Assembly (NCBI RefSeq): GCF_037038585.1
Contig: NC_092525.1
Coordinates: 22,712,867 to 22,776,866 of the forward strand
Source of the DNA: Patagioenas fasciata
Lineage: Eukaryota; Chordata; Aves; Columbiformes; Columbidae
Direction: 5' to 3'
DNA length: 64,000 nt
Each line of letters begins with the position of its first letter. Positions within the stretch are counted from its first letter, which is position 1. Below are positions 21,078-64,000 of this stretch, in pieces. Position numbers and translations under genes: made by a program. The notes below the pieces were generated by a model. It worked only from the letters and a program-made list of their open reading frames with translations, was not told the origin of the DNA and did no database searches.

Positions 21078-23270
21078 CACTTGCAGAGTTCAGCGGCTGC
21101 AGAGGTTCCCTCTTGACAACAAACAGGCCTTTGGGTGGAGGAGGGTTTTTTTCAGACAGATTCAGTTCTGGCAGGCACTGTCCCGTTTGCCTTCAGAGCA
21201 TTTTCTGCAAAGCACAAGACAGCCATGAAAAACCCTCATCCTGCCAGTATCCTCTCCTTCAATTGAGGAACAAGAATGAAATCCCCATCCATTGTAAAGG
21301 AACCCAAATATCCCACCAAAACCAGGATCCACCGATAGCCCCAGTCATGCAGAGGTTTAATTCAGATTAAACCAAATAATCAGTTAAGAGCTGTGACTGC
21401 CACCGTCTTAGGGCGCAAGGAGCCCCTGGCTCTTCTGAGCAGCCATTCCCCAGTTCTCCACACTCAGAGGATGTTGGTGAAGTGTGGTCAGTAATGTCCT
21501 CCAGCAGCACGCTGTCCCCCGGTCACCTTCTCTCCATCTGACAAACACTCCATCCGCCTGCCAGCCCTGCCTTCCTCCCACAGCCTGTCAGCAAGAGGCT
21601 GACACAGATTTTTGTGCTGCTTCCTTACAAACGAAACTGGGAAAACAAACACGCTGATTGCAGAGGCTCTTTCAGAAAGCACTGACTGAGCACATGCTCT
21701 ATCATCAGGCTTGTGATCACAGGCTACAGGCGAGACCCTGAATACCGGTCTGTGTACAGGAGTTAGCAAACAATCTTTAGTAATGAGAAGGAGACAGCAA
21801 AACCTCAGTCTTCACAAAAAGAGGGGACAAAAAGTTGCCCGCCCCCAAGCATTTTTTGCAACTAGGGAATCCCTTCATGGTGTTTTTTTCCAGCTGTGAC
21901 CTGAGGCTTCAGGAGGAAAAAAACATGGGGTCTCCCAGCTGGTCTGTTATGGTTCCCTGGCTTCTTTCCACTGCTTCAGTTAAGAATTAGTTATCTAAAT
22001 TATTGCCCCCTTTTTCTGCAAAGTGTCCTATATTTAAACATGTTATTATCTGATGTTTTTATCAAATGGAAATATGCTGTTTGCACAACCCACCAGCACT
22101 GGGAAGGAGCAGAATGCTGCCTTTTAAACAGAGTTCATACAAACCCTTGCTCACAGCTCATTTTATCACCTTTGTTAGCAAACTGTTCTGTAACAAACAG
22201 GCAGGTACAACTCTGGCTGTGCTTCTTGCTGGGAGGAATGAACTCTAAACACATTAGATATGGGAACCAGAGCACATTACAGCCCCAGCCCTGGCTCACC
22301 TCACCTTCATCCTCCACATCTGTGAGCAATGGCACCGGTTGCTCCTCCTGGGCACAGCTGAGGGCATTGATCTGCATTCTCTGCTCATTTCAGCATTGCT
22401 CTACTCTAATTTTTTTCAGTCAGATTTTGCACAGAACAGCTGAAAGTATCTGAGCTGAGCCAGTGCCTCACGTTCCTCCAAATACACATGGACATATTAG
22501 CCACCTACAAATGTGGCTTCAGGGACACCCACAGTTCAGAAATACTGTAACGTCAGAGTCGCTCACGCACCTGCCATCTCCTCGAGTGCCACCGCACGAC
22601 AACCAGCTCCAAACAAGTGTCCCCGCTCTGGGTAACCCCCTCTTGGGAGGAGCCCAGCAGCTTACACACCAAACACAAAGCTCCTTTGAGCAAGCAGCTT
22701 CCAGCAACCAAGCGGCAACAGCACCTGTGAAACCACAAGCTGCGCTTCTCAGGAACATGTCAGCTTCTATCGCTTGGTTTTCTTCTCCAAAACATGCTGG
22801 CTATTGAAACTCCAGCAGGTAAAAGCATTTGCAAAGATGTGGCTAAAGCCCAGAGAAGAATTTTACCAATGGTAAAATAAACAATCACATAACTACCCCT
22901 TGGTAAGGACCACATTATGCTTTGTGAGTTGAGAGCATTGTCCACATTATAACCCTTTAATATCTTATTTTCAGTAAATAGTAAACACAAACATTAGACA
23001 TAACACACAGTGCATGCTGAGAGGGAGAGGAGCCCAGGAGGGAAAGCCAGGGGGACTGTTAAGAAGAATTTGGGTTTGTGACCGCACATGATAACAGAGT
23101 TGGAATTTCATTTAGCTGCTTTGTGGAGTGACAACACCGCACATCCATGGTATGCACCTGAAACACAGGCACTGAGTTCCCAACTTTCCCCCTGGCCGGC
23201 AGAGCCTCTGGAAGCCGCTATCAGAGGTGACAGAGCTTTGCCCCCAAGGGCCAAGGTTTCCCAACACCAA
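21078..23270 (-). other. SCYL3 leader and first intron
   Basis: The 5' UTR part of coding exon 1 starts at 21078 and is probably short; the rest should be the intron leading to a noncoding first exon in the CpG island. No coding or clear repeat seen. Confidence 0.65.
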
Positions 23271-24100
23271 CTGCGGCGTCCAGCGGGAACCAGGTGCGAG
23301 CAGAGATACCAACGTGGGCAGGAGAGCGACGGATGGCGGCCGCCTGCCGGGAACGGCCGCGGGGTTTTATGGCACCTTCCAAAGGGCAGTTCAGCCCCGG
23401 ACGCGGGGCAAGAACACGGTGTGAACAGGGAGGGCTCCCGGGTGACGAGGCTGCTGCCCCACCACTCACAACACGCACGTCCACCCTGACGGGATTTGCC
23501 TTTTTCGCCGCACGGCCCAGCTGCGGTTACCGGCCCCGCTCGGAGGGCGGGCAGGGCCCAGGCCCGAGGCCCCGGCAGCAGCGATGCCGCAGCAGCGCCC
23601 GGGCTGCAGGGGATCTGGGGGAGCAGAGTCCCCGTCACCCCCTCTCACCCCCGCCATCAGTCCCGCCGCTCCCCGTTACGGCCGCCGCCGTTTCCCCCGC
23701 CACGTCCACCCGCCCGTCCCCGCCGCACCTGCTCCCGCCGGCCCGGGCAGGGGCGCCGTTGCCGCCTCGGCCCCGCCGGCCGCTCCCGCCCTCACACGCA
23801 GCCGCCGACTGGCGCTTCCGGCAGCGGCGCACCGGCGAGTCGTGAGGCCAGAGCGCCGCCACCTTGCTTTGCGCGCCCCCTGGCGGGCGGGCGGGTCTGT
23901 GAGGGCGGGCAGCCATCTTGCGCGGGGGCGCGGCCCGCGAAGCGTCGGCGGCCATTTTGGTTGTGGGCAAGCTGTGTCTGGCAGGGCTCCCGCAGCCCTC
24001 GGCAATGGTGACAGCGACCGAGCAACGACCCGAACCGCAGCCCAGCCCGGTGCGCGGCCTGTCAGCCCAGCGGCTGCACGGAGGGAGCGATGGCCTCCTC
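23270..24100 (-). promoter_or_regulatory. SCYL3: CpG island and probable SCYL3 promoter
   Basis: The GC content and CpG count rise sharply here against AT-rich surroundings, as at a vertebrate housekeeping promoter. On the minus (SCYL3) strand, YY1-type sites read CAAAATGGCCGCC (complement of gccatttt, 23951-23958) and CAAGATGGC (complement of 23912-23919). There is a possible third, CAAGGTGGCGGC (about 23855-23866). An ETS site CCGGAAG is the complement of 23815-23821. YY1 sites of this orientation are usually just downstream of the start, so transcription may begin near 23.96-24.02 kb. A possible first-exon donor GTGAGG starts at 23795. No TATA box was seen. The start is inferred. Confidence 0.75.
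23873..23886 (-). promoter_or_regulatory. CTCF-like motif
   Basis: The minus strand reads CCGCCAGGGGGCGC, matching the CTCF core CCASYAGRKGGC with the usual GCGC ending. It lies inside the CpG island between the YY1-like and ETS-like sites. Confidence 0.65.
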
Positions 24101-27100
24101 AAATAAAGGGCAGGACGCAGGGTGACCCCCACGCCAGGCAGGAGGTCTGTCTAATGCATCTCTGCGTGTTGGCTTTGGTGCTACGACTCCCGCATCGTTA
24201 GGAAATGTATTTAATGCCATTAAAAGTAATTGTGCTCTGTGCTGCGAAGTGAAGTGACTCCAGGGAGAGATTTAGTGTATTTTGGCCGGCAGAAGGCAGG
24301 CTGAAAGGAATTACTGCGGTGCGGTGGGAGGTCTGGGCTGTTCACACGCCGTTCTCGTACCGCGGTGTTATTCCAGTTAGGATGTGGTTTGCTCCGTCAC
24401 TTTGAACACGGGGCGCGGAGCAGCACACCCAGACCCGTGCCCTCGTCTAGACAGACATTTAACGGCAGCATTTTTAACAAAGGTGGTCTAAGCTGCGCTA
24501 AATCCTTAGTTCTGTTTAGCAACTCAACTCCACCAGATCAGCCAGCATTAAATTTCATGCTGTCACATGTGAACTTTGCGGAGTATATTCTTTAGCAATA
24601 CACTTTTTCCTTCCAGCGCCTGGACAGCACAGACACCCCAGAGACCTGGGGCTGCTGGCCAGTGGCTCCTTTACGCTGGAGTCCCCTCAACACAACAAAG
24701 CCCCAGGTATCTCACAGAAAAAGGGACCCTCAGAGGAAGGATTTTCTCTATCGCAGTGCACTGAGAAGGATCTAAAGTCAGGGTTAATAGAGGGGACGAG
24801 TGCTGGGAGCCCACTCCTCTGGTAGAGGGATGATCTGGGTCTTTTTAAATAGAGCAGATGGGAGGAAGACAGTGCAAGAAAGTAGAATGGGTCCCACGTA
24901 GCATGTGAGGCAGGTACGTCCTATGTTAGGGGCTGACATAACGCACACAGGAGCAGAAAATAAAAATGAAGTTCAGATGTGCCACCTCCCTCTTTCAAGG
25001 TAGGAAAGATCTGAAGCCTTTGGTGCAAATGGGACAAACAGTCACAACAGAAGACCCTGGCCACAAAGTGCAAAATAAGGGGAAGAACTGTAGGGGCTCC
25101 TCACCGTGTTATTTTCCTCGAGGCCGGTCACAGAAGGAATGAAGGCTGTAGTCATCCTCAGCCTTTTCCCATACAAATGGACAGCTGAGCTCACCAGTGG
25201 CGTATTACAGGAATTCCATTAAAGAACCTGCCAGAGGGGCTTGAAATCTCTTGTATCTAAACAGAGCTTGTCCTGTCCTGCTTATTCCAGAAGAAGATAC
25301 ATCTTGTTCCTCTTTCATTTAATGCAGAGCAGATTAAAGTAAACAGAATCACGGCAGTCTTACTTGAGAATGAAACGCACATGTTAAACTGTTATCAGAC
25401 AGCTCCATGCACACATCGATATTTAATTCTTTCAATCATAAGCTGTGTAGGCCAAGGATATTTGTTTTACTTTTGCCTTTCCCCACCGTCTTTTCCCCTA
25501 GTAAGCTCCTAAGTACTAGCGTGGTACACATAATAATTTAAAACGAGATCTTAGGCTGCTGCAATACATAGAAAGCTCAATGAAATTACACTGTACATCT
25601 GCAGAAAGCCTGAATAATCGCTAACAGACATATGAACTTTCAGACTACGCTTATTTCATTGTGTTGTTAACTTTACAGCCTAATTATATCTAAAACACCT
25701 GTGTAACCAAACTCATTAATTAATTAGCAACAGATTGGGAAAGAGGATATTCCTGGGATGGTCAGAGATTGCTGCTGTAGGGAAAGAAAAGAGGAGCTAC
25801 ACAAAGTCAGGGAGAGAAACCGAGAAAAGGAGGAAAGGATACAAGTTGTAGAAGTTGCTAAAAGAAAGCAGATCCCTCCTCGCCCCATTTTGCACAGGAT
25901 ACAGTACGCAGGGACTGAATCCATAAATACAGATAATTAAAAAGTTACACTACAGGTCAGACTCTCCAGTCTCCCTCTGACACCCACAGGAAACATGATA
26001 TAGATTGAAAAGTCAATGTGCTCGTATCTTTTTTCCCCTTTCTGGCTCAGGAACTGTAATTAAAGGGAAAAATCAGCCCCTCTCCTGCCTTGGAGAGTGC
26101 AGTGGCACAGCTGGTTTTCATCTTGGCTAGCAGGCTCTGTCCTCAGGCTACTAAGTGCTGAGTAATTTTTACCAAGCTCTGCTTGCAGATAAATGATGTT
26201 CTTCTCTTAGCTGCTGCCAGGCAAAGCTACAAATACTTGATCTTTTATTCTTTTCTCATAAACTCCTAACATTGAATACTAAAAATGCAGCCAGAGATTT
26301 TTCCACTGCCATTTATTCTCAGCATGGTCCCAACTGTATTACAATTACAGACACCCACCCGTTTGCTGAAGCTCAACTATAGTTCCTTGTTAACCTGAAG
26401 CTTCCAATTAAAGGCTCCTTCAGTTTCATTGATACTTTGCATATACTCCAAGGACCCACTTCATTTTTTTTCCCCAAAAACCACATACCAGGAGAAAGGC
26501 AACTGCTTTAAATAACTTCACACTAATTTTCTGGAAAAGCCTGATGAGCGAGTGCCAGTCTCCAAAGAAAAGCCTGTGTCTGAATATGCACTTCGGGTAA
26601 TTTCTCTCACAGCTATAACTATAAAAATATCTGAAAGCTTTGGACTAAACGTGGCACAACTGCTGGGCAGATAAAGTGTGGGCTTGGACTAATGGAAAGA
26701 AACCAGAAAGGTACGACACTGGAAACTCATTAGTTTAATTCAAGTTTTCTGCAGTGTTTCTAGTAAGATCTTACATTTTCTAAGAAAGTGCATAAGAATT
26801 AGTTACAAATTGTATAGGAAATTATTTTTTAAAATGTTAGGTAATCTCAGCAACGCTGTTTTTCCACCTGCCTCCAGTAAGTGAAGCCATGAACATGAAG
26901 CCAGCACAAGGAGCAGGCTGAAAACCAGTAAGAAATACCATGGCTAATTTTAGAATAGTTTCCAGTCATGCAGTAGTAACAGTGCATTAAAAAGTACCTG
27001 CATACTTTTAAAAGATAAAGCAAGGTTTGAAAACAATATTGATTTCAAAAATATTTTTAAAGTGTAAGACTAATAGTCTGTCAACTTCCCCACCACCACC

Positions 27101-27640
27101 CTGCCTTGGAAGATCACCTTCCCAGCACGGACATCACTTACGGCATTACCGGCTACTGTTTTAGTATAACAGTACCAGCATTTGCATTTTGGGATGGGGA
27201 AGTTAGAGGAAAGGCTCTGTCATTTAGATTCTGAACCAAGCTACGGGGTTTTTTCCTCTTGCTAGTCCTCAGGATGTGGCTGTCTTCTCACGGCCCTCAG
27301 AACCCTTTAAATACTATGGTAAAAGCATTCTTTGGTAGTGTAGTTTCTAATTGTGTTTTCAAGCATTTAAATTAGATTGTAAATGTTTGAAGCTCCAGGG
27401 GAGTGAACCTGTGCCATCTTTCCATTATTAAAGTCTTCAGACCCAGAGCTGGACTTCAGTAATTATGTGTCAGGGCAGAGCCAGGAGATACTGGAGTTTA
27501 ATAGTGTTCCTGTTACTTAAGTACAAGAGGGAACAGTCCCATGTAACTCACACTTTTTGGAGCATTCTTCTGAAATGCCTTGTAAAACAAATGAAACGTG
27601 GGTTAGAAACACATTCACCACTGCTGACCACACAGGTTTT
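24101..27640. other. Intergenic DNA between SCYL3 promoter and KIFAP3 3' end
   Basis: About 3.5 kb with no exon, RNA gene or identifiable mobile element. Short open frames here lack family similarity and splice support. Some of it may carry regulatory sequence that cannot be judged from one genome. Confidence 0.7.
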
Positions 27641-27644
27641 TATA

Positions 27645-27650
27645 TTTAAT
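27645..27650 (-). terminator. KIFAP3: Possible KIFAP3 poly(A) signal ATTAAA
   Basis: TTTAAT on the plus strand reads ATTAAA about 315 bases after the KIFAP3 stop. A GU-rich stretch follows on the minus strand (CTGTGTGG, then GTGGTGAATGTGTTT), a fitting downstream element. Confidence 0.5.
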
Positions 27651-27964
27651 AGAAATTAAATTAGTAGCTTAATATACATAAGGTTACGCTTTCCAGTCCA
27701 GTAGCTTTCAAATTCTTCCTTTCAAGTCACAGAGCAAATACTGTACAAAAATGACAACAAAGAGCAACCAAGGAGTAAACACTGCAACACTGGACCCAGA
27801 ATGGTTTATCTGCAGCTACACACGCTAAAGGATACATAACGATGGACCCGCCGTGGGGCAATCATGCATTACCAAGTGAAAGACCGACTGCCAGCCGCAC
27901 ACACGCTGGTTCCCCCAGGGCAGGAGAGAGCGTCCTGGAGCTCGGAGCCGAGGAGGCAGCTGTT
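27645..27964 (-). other. KIFAP3: Probable KIFAP3 3' UTR
   Basis: About 320 bases from the stop to the ATTAAA at 27645-27650. No coding seen. Confidence 0.5.

Positions 27965-64000
<36,036 letters not shown>

Noticed and set aside
23635..24132. Minus-strand frames of 77-165 codons in the same island
   Set aside because: Same GC-bias artefact. The true SCYL3 start codon is at 21075-21077; this area is leader or promoter.
23294..24201. Long plus-strand reading frames (about 180-205 codons) in the CpG island
   Set aside because: They are rich in Pro/Arg/Ala from GC bias, overlap in several frames at once, and show no family likeness. CpG-island base composition removes stop codons.
24001..27960. 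Search for METTL18 or another small gene between SCYL3 and KIFAP3
   Set aside because: No methyltransferase motifs or long single-exon frame on either strand.

Overview
The window is vertebrate nuclear DNA, most likely from a bird. Three multi-exon protein genes have GT-AG introns (one GC-AG), and spliced together they match the vertebrate proteins FIRRM (C1orf112), SCYL3 (PACE-1) and KIFAP3 (KAP3). The order and orientation FIRRM(+), SCYL3(-), KIFAP3(-) is the arrangement I know from human 1q24. Fragments resembling CR1 LINE 3' ends, rare old MIR-like copies and compact introns favour a bird over a mammal. I cannot name the species. Identifications rest on remembered family sequences; no search was run.

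Layout. Positions 443-8122 (+) hold the last 12 exons of FIRRM, coding for about 470 C-terminal residues; the 5' half lies left of the window and one further upstream exon may lie at 1-200. Positions 9292-21077 (-) hold the complete SCYL3 coding region, 13 coding exons and 752 codons plus stop. Every exon phase was checked to be continuous. SCYL3 and FIRRM converge, and their poly(A) signals are placed so that the two 3' ends may overlap. The SCYL3 leader intron runs to a CpG island at about 23.27-24.10 kb containing ETS, YY1 and CTCF-like motifs. About 3.5 kb of gene-free DNA follows. Positions 27965-63828 (-) hold the last 8 exons of KIFAP3 (328 residues plus stop). It is stretched by three large introns of 18.8, 4.3 and 8.8 kb, the first of which contains three MIR-like relics.

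Function. The genes are not an operon and need not act together. FIRRM works with the AAA ATPase FIGNL1 to remove RAD51 from chromatin in recombination and crosslink repair. SCYL3 is a myristoylated pseudokinase of the Golgi and cell periphery with a HEAT-like middle and an acidic, tryptophan-rich tail. KIFAP3 is the armadillo-repeat cargo/adaptor subunit of heterotrimeric kinesin-2.

I found no viral, bacterial, CRISPR or tRNA features and no convincing new biological system. The most useful leads are the overlapping gene tails, the GC-AG intron in FIRRM, the FIRRM stop codon lying inside a splice-donor consensus, the CTCF/YY1 cluster at the SCYL3 promoter and a possible alternative last exon of KIFAP3.
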